Assembly (NCBI GenBank): GCA_023253415.1
Contig: JALRGK010000064.1
Coordinates: 1-7,508 of the forward strand
Origin: Rhodocyclaceae bacterium
GTDB lineage: Bacteria > Pseudomonadota > Gammaproteobacteria > Burkholderiales > Rhodocyclaceae
Direction of reading: 5' to 3'
Length of the DNA stretch: 7,508 nt
Numbering within the stretch: the first letter of the stretch is position 1; the number at the start of each line of letters is the position of its first letter. Below the pieces are notes generated by a model. It had not been told where the DNA came from, made no database searches, and saw nothing but the letters and a program-made list of their open reading frames with translations. Positions 1-5,577 of the stretch are shown here, in pieces. The position numbers were made by a program, and so were the translations under genes.

Positions 1-459
1 TTGTTCTTCGCGCCGGAAGGTGGTGGTTACTTCCTGGAAACGCCGAACTTCTACCCGGCTGACCCGCTGAAGACGCCGCCGCACATCGCGCCGGTCTGGT
101 ACTTCACGCCGTTCTACTCGATCCTGCGTGCCGTGACCTACCCGCTGTTCGGTCTCGATGCCAAGTTCTGGGGCGTGGTGGCGATGGGTGCTTCGGTGGT
201 GATCTTCGCCTTCCTGCCCTGGCTGGATCGCAGCCCGGTCAAGTCGATTCGCTACCGCGGACCGATCTTCAAGACCGCATTGACTGTGTTCGTGATCGCC
301 TTCTTTATTCTGGGTTACCTCGGCACGCAACCGCCGTCGTACTGGGGTGAAAAGGTGTCGCAGGTTTGCACACTGATCTACTTCGGCTTCTTCCTGGCCA
401 TGCCTTGGTACTCGAAGATTGACAAATACACCATTCCGCCAGAGCGTGTGAAAGGCTAA
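1..459 (+). CDS. petB: Cytochrome b of the bc1 complex, C-terminal 152 residues (5' truncated by the window edge)
   Basis: This is the C-terminal third of cytochrome b, the membrane subunit of ubiquinol:cytochrome c oxidoreductase (complex III) that carries the Qo and Qi quinone sites. The TTG at position 1 is an internal leucine codon, not a start; the gene begins outside the window. Visible landmarks are the APEGGGYFLETPNF loop and, at fragment residues 31-34, PVWY, the counterpart of the PEWY Qo-site motif. It is followed by the conserved FTPFYSILRA stretch. Three hydrophobic segments follow at about residues 56-74, 88-108 and 118-136, matching the last helices of the family. The PVWY form is, from general knowledge, usual in beta- and gammaproteobacteria. 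The two b-heme histidine pairs lie upstream of the window. petC follows 13 bases after the stop, so the two are surely cotranscribed, normally as petABC. Confidence 0.96.
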   Translation: MFFAPEGGGYFLETPNFYPADPLKTPPHIAPVWYFTPFYSILRAVTYPLFGLDAKFWGVVAMGASVVIFAFLPWLDRSPVKSIRYRGPIFKTALTVFVIAFFILGYLGTQPPSYWGEKVSQVCTLIYFGFFLAMPWYSKIDKYTIPPERVKG

Positions 460-472
460 TGGGAAAGCAATC

Positions 473-1213
473 ATGAAAATCAAGAATCTTATTGCTGCAG
501 TTCTGATGGTTCCCGCGCTGGCTTTGGCGAGTGGTGATGCCGTTCATTTGGATAAAGCGCCGAATCTGCAGGGTGACAATGCCTCCTTGCAGAACGGTGC
601 CAAGATGTTCGTTAACTATTGCCAGAGCTGCCACGGTGCCTCGTTCATTCGATATGAGAAGCTGCTGGATATCGGTCTGACGGAACAGCAGATCAAAGAC
701 AACCTCATGTTCACTGGTGATAAGCTGGGTGATACCATGAAGATCGCCATGCGCCCGAGTGAGGCCAAGAAATGGTTTGGGGCAACGCCGCCTGATCTGA
801 CGCTGGAAGCACGAGCCGTTGCTTCAGCCCATGGCTCAGGTGCAGACTGGATCTACACCTATCTGCGGAGTTTCTACAAGGACGACTTGCGCCCAACGGG
901 TTGGAACAACGTTATTTTCCCGAACGTCGGCATGCCGAATGTGCTGTGGGAACTGCAAGGTGTCCAGGTTCTGGAGGTTTCCAAAGACGACAACGGTGTC
1001 GAACATAAGAAACTGGTTCTGGCAGAACCGGGTAAGCTGACGCCTGAACAGTTCGACAAGCAAGTTGCCGATCTCACGGCCTTCATCGTGTGGATGGGTG
1101 AACCGGGTGCGGGTACCCGTAAAGCGATTGGTTTTGGTGTTTTGGCTTTCCTGGCTGTGCTCTTCGTAGCTGCTTATGCACTCAAGAAGAACTACTGGAA
1201 AGACATTCACTAA
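473..1213 (+). CDS. petC: Cytochrome c1, heme-bearing subunit of the bc1 complex
   Basis: Cytochrome c1 accepts electrons from the Rieske protein and passes them to a soluble cytochrome c on the periplasmic side. The 246-residue product begins with a cleavable-looking signal (residues 1-19, ending ALALA). The heme-binding CQSCH is at residues 50-54; Cys50 and Cys53 would form the thioethers and His54 the axial ligand. Met154 in PNVGMPNVLWE is the likely second axial ligand. The RPSEAKKWFGATPPDLT block (94-110) is typical of proteobacterial c1. A single C-terminal anchor spans about 218-238 and is followed by the basic KKNYWKDIH tail. The start is supported by a GGGAAAG ribosome-binding site 7-10 bases upstream. 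It lies 13 bases after petB and is followed by two hairpins, the second a terminator, so it is probably the last gene of its operon. Confidence 0.97.
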   Translation: MKIKNLIAAVLMVPALALASGDAVHLDKAPNLQGDNASLQNGAKMFVNYCQSCHGASFIRYEKLLDIGLTEQQIKDNLMFTGDKLGDTMKIAMRPSEAKKWFGATPPDLTLEARAVASAHGSGADWIYTYLRSFYKDDLRPTGWNNVIFPNVGMPNVLWELQGVQVLEVSKDDNGVEHKKLVLAEPGKLTPEQFDKQVADLTAFIVWMGEPGAGTRKAIGFGVLAFLAVLFVAAYALKKNYWKDIH

Positions 1214-1222
1214 GTAACATTA

Positions 1223-1239
1223 CTGGCGTTTATCGCCGG
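1223..1239 (+). other. Small hairpin just after petC
   Basis: The arms CTGGCG and CGCCGG can form a 6-bp stem (one G-U pair) around the loop TTTAT. It has no T-run of its own and sits 9 bases after the petC stop, just ahead of the stronger terminator hairpin. It may protect the 3' end of the petC mRNA. That role is inference. Confidence 0.45.
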
Positions 1240-1242
1240 CAG

Positions 1243-1275
1243 GATCGGGGTCGACTATCGATCCCGATCTTTTTT
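1243..1275 (+). terminator. Strong intrinsic terminator after petC, abutting the sspA ribosome-binding site
   Basis: GATCGGGGTCGA (1243-1254) and TCGATCCCGATC (1258-1269) form a 12-bp stem with one G-U pair and a 3-base loop. Six T residues follow directly (1270-1275). This is a classic Rho-independent terminator for petABC. The sspA ribosome-binding site (AGAGGG, 1276-1281) starts on the next base, so any transcript covering sspA must start inside or upstream of the hairpin or read through it. Confidence 0.88.
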
Positions 1276-1289
1276 AGAGGGCCTTGATC

Positions 1290-1886
1290 ATGATGCATTT
1301 GTACTCGGGAACTGTTTGTCCCTTCAGCCACCGCTGCCGGATTGTGCTGTTTGAAAAGGGGATGGATTTCGAGATCCATGATATTGATCTGATGAACAAG
1401 CCGGAAGACTTGGCAGTCATGAATCCGCATAACCGCGTTCCTGTTCTCGTTGAACGTGATTTGATCCTCTACGAACCGAATATCATCAACGAATATATTG
1501 ATGAGCGTTTTCCACATCCGCAACTGATGCCGCCAGATCCGGTTCAGCGTGCCCAGGCCCGTCAATTATTGAACGGTATGGAGCGCGAGATCTTTTCGTT
1601 CATTGAGCCGATTGAGCGCAACATGAAAACTGCGGATAAAGCACGCAGTGAAATCCGTGATCGCCTGATCGAGATCGCACCGATTTTCAACAAGCAGAAA
1701 CACCTTTTGGGTGATGAGTTCTCCATGCTTGATGTTGCCATTGCACCGTTGCTATGGCGCTTGGATCATTACGAGATCTCCTTGCCTAAGACAGCGGCGC
1801 CGTTGTTCAAGTACGCAGAGCGTATCTTCAGTCGTCAGGGTTTCATTGATTCAATGACCCCGCAAGAAAAAATCATGCGCAAGTAA
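1290..1886 (+). CDS. sspA: Stringent starvation protein A (RNA polymerase-associated, GST fold)
   Basis: SspA binds RNA polymerase and alters promoter use under starvation and acid stress; it has a glutathione-S-transferase fold but no known transferase activity. The 198-residue product has a thioredoxin-like N-terminal half (about 1-80) with SGTVCPFSHRCR near residues 6-17 and the cis-proline in RVPVLV (Pro51). An all-helical C-terminal half follows. The PHP triad at residues 75-77 (RFPHPQL) matches the surface patch known in E. coli SspA to be needed for its effect on transcription. The first ATG (1290) is chosen because AGAGGG lies 8 bases upstream. The in-frame TTG at 1284 is too close to that site, and ATG 1293 is also possible. 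sspB follows after 11 bases. The placement behind petC is common in betaproteobacteria. Confidence 0.95.
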   Translation: MMHLYSGTVCPFSHRCRIVLFEKGMDFEIHDIDLMNKPEDLAVMNPHNRVPVLVERDLILYEPNIINEYIDERFPHPQLMPPDPVQRAQARQLLNGMEREIFSFIEPIERNMKTADKARSEIRDRLIEIAPIFNKQKHLLGDEFSMLDVAIAPLLWRLDHYEISLPKTAAPLFKYAERIFSRQGFIDSMTPQEKIMRK

Positions 1887-1897
1887 TTGCTGACGTT

Positions 1898-2371
1898 GTG
1901 CTTTCTACAAAACCATATCTTATTCGTGCATTGTGGGATTGGTGTTGCGACGCCGGTCTGACGCCGCATGTCACCATTTTTGTGGATGAGCACTGCCAGG
2001 TGCCCATGGATTATGTGCGTGATGATACGATTACGCTCAACTTGAGCCCTGCTGCAACCAGCCAATTGCACATTGGCAATGACTGGATCACCATGAATGC
2101 CCGTTTCGGCGGTGTCCCGAGAGAGCTGGTTTTCCCCGTGAGTGCCGTAGTCGCCATTTATGCCCGCGAGAACGGGGCGGGTATGGAGTTTGCCTATGAG
2201 CCGAGTGCGCCATTGGCAGAGACCCCAGATGAGCGCATGGGTGCAACCTCAACCCCCTCGCTTGCAGCGATCGAAGATGTTGGTGAGACGTCTCCTCCGG
2301 TAGTAGGTGCCGGAGGTGCAACGCCTCTCAAACCAAAACCCGCGCGGCCAACCCTCCAGCGCATCAAATAA
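1898..2371 (+). CDS. sspB: ClpXP protease specificity-enhancing factor SspB
   Basis: SspB is a cytoplasmic adaptor that delivers ssrA-tagged peptides from stalled ribosomes to the ClpXP protease. The 157-residue product begins STKPYLIRALWDWC, as in the family, and the folded substrate-binding domain runs to about residue 105. It includes VPMDYVRDDTITLN and a GNDWITMNARFGG segment. A proline/alanine/acid-rich linker of about 40 residues follows and looks disordered. The protein ends in ARPTLQRIK, which corresponds to the short C-terminal ClpX-binding tail (E. coli ends in a similar RPxLRVVK pattern). The start is a GTG at 1898. No strong ribosome-binding site is visible, and translation is probably coupled to sspA, whose stop is 11 bases upstream. 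Confidence 0.94.
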   Translation: MLSTKPYLIRALWDWCCDAGLTPHVTIFVDEHCQVPMDYVRDDTITLNLSPAATSQLHIGNDWITMNARFGGVPRELVFPVSAVVAIYARENGAGMEFAYEPSAPLAETPDERMGATSTPSLAAIEDVGETSPPVVGAGGATPLKPKPARPTLQRIK

Positions 2372-2381
2372 TTAGACCGTG

Positions 2382-2765
2382 ATGCCCGAGCCAGCGCTCA
2401 TTCTTTTTGCACACGGCGCGCGAGATCCGGAATGGGCAAAACCCGTTCAGGCGGTGGCTACTCAACTTCGTATGAGATTTCCGGAGCGCAAGGTAGAAGT
2501 GGCTTTTCTGGAGTTTCTGTCGCCGACGTTGCCCGATTTGGTGGCGAGTCTCGTTCAATCATGTGCTAATTCAGCTTCAAGAATTGATATCCTGCCGTTC
2601 TTTATTGCTCAAGGTGGTCATTTGCGCAAAGAGCTACCCGAGATGTTGGCGACCTTGCAACAGCATTATCCGCATACAGCATTTCGGCTGTTGCCGCCGC
2701 TGGGCGAGCTACCCGAAGTGCAAGTAGCTATGGCCGGTGCGATTGCCGGCCTCGTGAGCCACTAA
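2382..2765 (+). CDS. Small single-domain CbiX/SirB-type chelatase (sirohydrochlorin metal chelatase family)
   Basis: Proteins of this family insert a divalent metal (cobalt, iron or nickel depending on the member) into sirohydrochlorin. The 127-residue product is the length of the short, single-domain type. It has the two hallmark histidines: His11 in LFAHGARDPEWA and His80 in PFFIAQGGHLRKELP. Both are expected at the metal-chelating site. The sequence alone does not decide between siroheme (iron) and cobalamin (cobalt) use, and no other tetrapyrrole gene is in the window. ATG 2382 is used; GTG 2379, directly before it in frame, is an equally possible start. It begins 10 bases after the sspB stop with little ribosome-binding site, suggesting readthrough or coupling from sspAB. 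It converges on the TerC-family gene. Confidence 0.85.
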   Translation: MPEPALILFAHGARDPEWAKPVQAVATQLRMRFPERKVEVAFLEFLSPTLPDLVASLVQSCANSASRIDILPFFIAQGGHLRKELPEMLATLQQHYPHTAFRLLPPLGELPEVQVAMAGAIAGLVSH

Positions 2766-2778
2766 TCTGATTCAAGGG

Positions 2779-2810
2779 CTGGGCAGAGCTCAGTGCTGCC
2801 CAGGTTTCTT
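2779..2810 (+). terminator. Probable terminator for the sspA-sspB-chelatase transcript, inside the end of the TerC-family gene
   Basis: CTGGGCAG (2779-2786) and CTGCCCAG (2796-2803) form a perfect 8-bp stem with a 9-base loop. On the plus strand it is followed by the T-rich GTTTCTT. The hairpin starts 13 bases after the chelatase stop. It overlaps the last codons of the convergent minus-strand gene. On the minus strand there is no T-run after the hairpin, so it is probably not efficient for that gene. Confidence 0.55.
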
Positions 2811-3764
2811 CGGTTTTATATACAAACTGGCAGCCATCGTGACTAACAGAAAGGCCAGCACAATCGTCAGCGAAGCCCCGACGGGGATGTGGTAAAAATC
2901 CATCATCAGCATTTTTGCGCCAATGAATACTAGGATGGCCGCCAAACCGAATTTGAGCAAGTGAAAGCGCTCGGCCATGCCTGCGAGCATAAAATAAAGT
3001 GCACGCAGCCCCAGTACGGCAAAAATGTTGGAGCTCATCACGATGTAGGGATCCGTCGTCACTGCAAAAATGGCAGGAATGGAATCCACGGCGAACATGA
3101 CATCTGTCACGCCAATCAAGGCGACCACCACAAACAACGGGGTGTAGATACGTACGCCATCCTTGACCAGGGTGAGTGCACTGCCATGGTACTCATGAGA
3201 GATTGTCAGATGGTTTTTCATCCACTTCAGCAGACGGTTATTCTGGAGATCCGGTTCCTCTTCATCGGCAATGACCATTTTGACACCGGTGTAGAGTAGG
3301 AACAGGCCAAATATGTACATGATCCAGCTAAAACGGCTGATTAGCCAAGCGCCTACCAGAATCAACAGAATGCGCAGAACGATAGCAGCGATAATGCCAA
3401 TCATCAGTGCTTTTTTCTGCTGTGGCAACGGCACCTTGAAGGTGGTAAATAGCATCAGGAAGACAAATAGATTGTCTACTGAGAGTGATTTCTCGATCAG
3501 ATAACCCGTCAGAAATTCGCCGGCCTTTACATTGGCCATCATGCGCCCATCGGTGAAGTCCAGAGACAACCAGAGGGCACCACAGAACACCATGGCCAGT
3601 CCGATCCACACGAGGGACCAGCGCAGTGCCTCCTTGAATCCTATGACGCGATTGCCTTGTTGGCGCAACGCCATGAAATCAGCACCCAGCGAAGCTGTCA
3701 CAAAGATAAACAAAGCGGCCCAGGCGAAAGGCGAATCAATATTGGGAAGCGTGCTCAACGGCAT
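2790..3764 (-). CDS. TerC/Alx-family integral membrane protein, probable manganese exporter
   Basis: The 324-residue product is close in length to E. coli Alx (about 321). It is a polytopic membrane protein with about nine hydrophobic segments. Family landmarks are the intramembrane acidic sites EKSLSVDNLFVF (Asp97) and GVTDVMFAVDSIPA (Asp221, Asp227), plus the SSNIFAVLGLRALYF helix. A cytoplasmic acidic loop, ADEEEPD, lies at about 166-172. Recent work on the family (E. coli Alx, Bacillus MeeF/MeeY) points to Mn2+ export or metal loading of exported proteins; older names refer to tellurite resistance. Manganese as substrate here is inference. The start at 3764 has AGGA about seven bases upstream. 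The in-frame ATG at 3812 lies at or before the predicted transcription start and lacks a ribosome-binding site. It is divergent from the hydrolase gene at 3861. Confidence 0.88.
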   Translation of the reverse strand: MPLSTLPNIDSPFAWAALFIFVTASLGADFMALRQQGNRVIGFKEALRWSLVWIGLAMVFCGALWLSLDFTDGRMMANVKAGEFLTGYLIEKSLSVDNLFVFLMLFTTFKVPLPQQKKALMIGIIAAIVLRILLILVGAWLISRFSWIMYIFGLFLLYTGVKMVIADEEEPDLQNNRLLKWMKNHLTISHEYHGSALTLVKDGVRIYTPLFVVVALIGVTDVMFAVDSIPAIFAVTTDPYIVMSSNIFAVLGLRALYFMLAGMAERFHLLKFGLAAILVFIGAKMLMMDFYHIPVGASLTIVLAFLLVTMAASLYIKPKKPGQH

Positions 3765-3805
3765 GGGTGGTCCTAGGGTCTGGGTTTGGTTGTGCCACTT
3801 CCGCT

Positions 3806-3834
3806 TTGGCATGGCAGAATAATGACAGTACGAT
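3806..3834 (+). promoter_or_regulatory. Sigma-70-type promoter for the MBL-fold hydrolase gene
   Basis: TTGGCA (3806-3811) and TACGAT (3829-3834) are spaced by exactly 17 bases and resemble TTGACA/TATAAT. The expected transcription start near 3841 gives a leader of about 20 bases. It interlocks with a minus-strand promoter in the same bases. Confidence 0.5.
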
Positions 3835-3845
3835 ATTTTGCCATG
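3810..3845. repeat. Inverted repeat CATGGCA-N22-TGCCATG in the divergent intergenic region
   Basis: CATGGCA (3810-3816) and TGCCATG (3839-3845) are perfect 7-bp inverted arms about 29 bases apart centre to centre, close to three helical turns. Each arm overlaps the -35 element of one of the two interlocked promoters. The arms could be operator half-sites, but 7-bp arms also arise by chance. Confidence 0.35.
3816..3844 (-). promoter_or_regulatory. Possible sigma-70-type promoter for the TerC-family gene
   Basis: Read on the minus strand, ATGGCA (plus positions 3839-3844) and TATTCT (plus positions 3816-3821) are 17 bases apart. Transcription would start near 3809, giving a leader of about 45 bases to the start at 3764. 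That is too short for the manganese riboswitch found upstream of some alx genes. The match is moderate. Confidence 0.4.
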
Positions 3846-3860
3846 AACACCGGATGATCG

Positions 3861-4514
3861 ATGATGTCACAGCTTGAGTTCGCTATTTTGCCTGTCACGG
3901 CGTTTGCACAGAATTGCACTTTGATCTGGTCGTCCCTTAATAAACGGGGTGCAGTCGTTGATCCCGGAGGTGACATCGACCGGATCGAGGCGGAGTTGAA
4001 TCGTCGGGGTATTATTCTCGAAAAAATTCTAATAACGCATGGCCATATTGATCATGCGGGTGCTGCTGCGGCACTGGCCAACCGCCATCATGTGCCGATC
4101 GAAGGTCCGCATAAAGAAGATGCATTCTGGATACAGGGTATGCCCATGCAATCCAAACAGTTTGGTTTTCCTCATGCAGATGCGTTTGAACCGGATCGCT
4201 GGTTGCAGGATGGGGATACGGTCACGGTAGGTGGTGAAACGCTTGACGTCATACATACCCCGGGCCATACGCCGGGTCATGTCTGTTTCCACCATGAACC
4301 ATCGCGTTTGGCTCTGGTTGGCGATGTGCTTTTTCAGCAATCGATTGGTCGCACCGACTTCCCTAAAGGAAATCACCAAGATCTTATTCGCTCGATTCGG
4401 GAGAAATTGTTTCCTCTCGGAGACGATGTACGATTTATTCCTGGCCATGGGCCGATGTCCACCTTTGGCGATGAACGCATGGACAACCCCTTCGTCGCTG
4501 ATGGGCAGTCGTAA
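3861..4514 (+). CDS. MBL-fold hydrolase, glyoxalase II-like (YcbL type)
   Basis: This cytoplasmic metallo-beta-lactamase-fold hydrolase resembles the compact YcbL/glyoxalase II-like group, whose members hydrolyse thioesters such as S-lactoylglutathione. The true substrate here is unknown. The 217-residue product carries the full two-metal site: THGHIDHAG (His60, His62, Asp64, His65), His136 in HTPGHTPGH, Asp155 in LVGDVLF and His196 in FIPGHGP. It lacks the extra C-terminal helical domain of classical glyoxalase II, which is about 250-260 residues long. ATG 3861 and ATG 3864 are both possible starts; the ribosome-binding site (CGGA near 3851-3854) is weak. It is transcribed divergently from the TerC-family gene. 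accA follows 65 bases downstream with its own promoter. Confidence 0.9.
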   Translation: MMSQLEFAILPVTAFAQNCTLIWSSLNKRGAVVDPGGDIDRIEAELNRRGIILEKILITHGHIDHAGAAAALANRHHVPIEGPHKEDAFWIQGMPMQSKQFGFPHADAFEPDRWLQDGDTVTVGGETLDVIHTPGHTPGHVCFHHEPSRLALVGDVLFQQSIGRTDFPKGNHQDLIRSIREKLFPLGDDVRFIPGHGPMSTFGDERMDNPFVADGQS

Positions 4515-4535
4515 CCGTAGCATTCGGACCGCCTC

Positions 4536-4544
4536 TGTTAGAAT
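4536..4544 (+). promoter_or_regulatory. Extended -10 promoter for accA
   Basis: TGTTAGAAT matches the extended -10 form TGnTANAAT. No good -35 hexamer is present 16-18 bases upstream, as is usual for extended -10 promoters. Transcription would start near 4551, giving a leader of about 29 bases before the accA start, which has AGGAA at 4566-4570. Confidence 0.55.
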
Positions 4545-4579
4545 AGAAGGCAACGTCAAGCATTCAGGAAATATCGCCG

Positions 4580-5545
4580 ATGAAAACAACCTTTCTCGAC
4601 TTCGAGCAGCCTATTGCCGAACTGGAAGCCAAGATCGAAGAGCTGCGCGTGATGCAGGAAGAATCTGGCGTTGATATCTCGGAAGAAGTTGAGCGTCTGG
4701 CGGAAAAAGGCCGTGTCCTTTCGAACGAAATCTATGCCAAGTTAACGCCTTGGCAGAGCGCTCAGGTTGCCCGTCATCCGCAGCGCCCGTATACCCTCGA
4801 TTACATCCAGAATATCTTTACGGATTTTCACGAGCTTCACGGTGACCGTGCATTCGCTGATGATACGGCCATTATTGGTGGCTTGGCACGCCTGAATGGT
4901 GAGCCCTGTGTGGTGATTGGCCATCAGAAAGGTCGCGACACCAAGGAAAAAATTTACCGAAACTTCGGGATGCCGCGTCCCGAAGGCTATCGTAAGGCAT
5001 TGCGCCTGATGAAACTGGCTGAAAAATTCGGTCTCCCTGTGTTTACCTTTGTTGACACGCCGGGTGCCTATCCCGGTATCGGTGCCGAAGAGCGTGGCCA
5101 GTCTGAGGCCATCGGCCGTAATTTGCTGGTCATGGCCGAGCTAAAGACGCCCGTCATCGTGACCGTCATCGGTGAAGGCGGTTCGGGCGGCGCCTTGGCC
5201 ATTGCCGTTGGCGATGAAGTCCTGATGTTGCAACATTCCACCTATTCGGTTATCTCCCCGGAAGGCTGCGCCACAATTCTCTGGAAAAGTGCCGAAAAGG
5301 CCTCTGAAGCAGCCGAAATTATGGGGATTACGGCAGGTCGTCTCAAGAAGCTAGGTCTTATTGACCAAGTCGTTGAAGAGACAGCGGGTGGTGCCCATCG
5401 CGATGTGGTCGGCATGGCTAAAAACCTGAAGCAGGCGCTTGAAACGGCCTTGGGGCGTGTCAAAGATCTGGATCACGATGCCTTGGTGCGTCGACGTATT
5501 GACCGGCTGATGGCTTACGGTGCTTACGAGACAGTGAGCGCTTGA
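4580..5545 (+). CDS. accA: Acetyl-CoA carboxylase, carboxyltransferase subunit alpha
   Basis: AccA pairs with AccD to form the carboxyltransferase that moves CO2 from carboxybiotin on AccB to acetyl-CoA, making malonyl-CoA for fatty-acid synthesis in the cytoplasm. The 321-residue length matches the family (about 319). An N-terminal helical stretch (about 10-50) is followed by the crotonase-like domain. This contains VDTPGAYPGIGAEERGQ at 158-174 and the glycine-rich GEGGSGGALA at 198-207, which shapes the active site with SPEGCATILWK just after. ATG 4580 has AGGAA nine bases upstream. accD and the biotin subunits are elsewhere, as usual in proteobacteria. tilS starts about 20 bases downstream, an arrangement common in betaproteobacteria. 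Confidence 0.98.
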   Translation: MKTTFLDFEQPIAELEAKIEELRVMQEESGVDISEEVERLAEKGRVLSNEIYAKLTPWQSAQVARHPQRPYTLDYIQNIFTDFHELHGDRAFADDTAIIGGLARLNGEPCVVIGHQKGRDTKEKIYRNFGMPRPEGYRKALRLMKLAEKFGLPVFTFVDTPGAYPGIGAEERGQSEAIGRNLLVMAELKTPVIVTVIGEGGSGGALAIAVGDEVLMLQHSTYSVISPEGCATILWKSAEKASEAAEIMGITAGRLKKLGLIDQVVEETAGGAHRDVVGMAKNLKQALETALGRVKDLDHDALVRRRIDRLMAYGAYETVSA

Positions 5546-5554
5546 TTTGGCAAT

Positions 5555-5577
5555 CCGGTTGAGTTCGTGACAACCGG
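5555..5577 (+). other. Hairpin between accA and tilS enclosing the tilS GTG codon
   Basis: CCGGTTG (5555-5561) and CAACCGG (5571-5577) form a perfect 7-bp stem. The 9-base loop AGTTCGTGA contains the GTG at 5567. No T-run follows, so it is unlikely to be a terminator. It could limit initiation at the GTG, or simply lie in the leader if the real start is the in-frame ATG at 5585. Confidence 0.5.

Noticed and set aside
836..1210. A 124-codon minus-strand open frame inside petC
   Set aside because: It is antisense to a clear cytochrome c1 gene and shows no signal, domain or ribosome-binding site of its own.
1284..1289. TTG 1284 as the sspA start
   Set aside because: It is only 2 bases from the AGAGGG ribosome-binding site; ATG 1290 has good spacing and gives the usual family N-terminus.
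3765..3812. An upstream ATG at 3812 adding 16 residues to the TerC-family protein
   Set aside because: The extension is polar, lacks a ribosome-binding site and lies at or before the likely transcription start. ATG 3764 has AGGA properly placed and gives the usual family length.
3765..3860. A manganese (yybP-ykoY) riboswitch before the TerC/Alx-family gene
   Set aside because: Such a leader exists for E. coli alx, but here the space to the divergent gene is only 96 bases, the predicted leader about 45 bases, and no conserved riboswitch core is visible.
4231..4674. A 147-codon open frame overlapping the MBL hydrolase and the accA start
   Set aside because: It lies out of frame across two well-supported genes, has no recognisable domain and an Arg/Ser-rich shadow composition.
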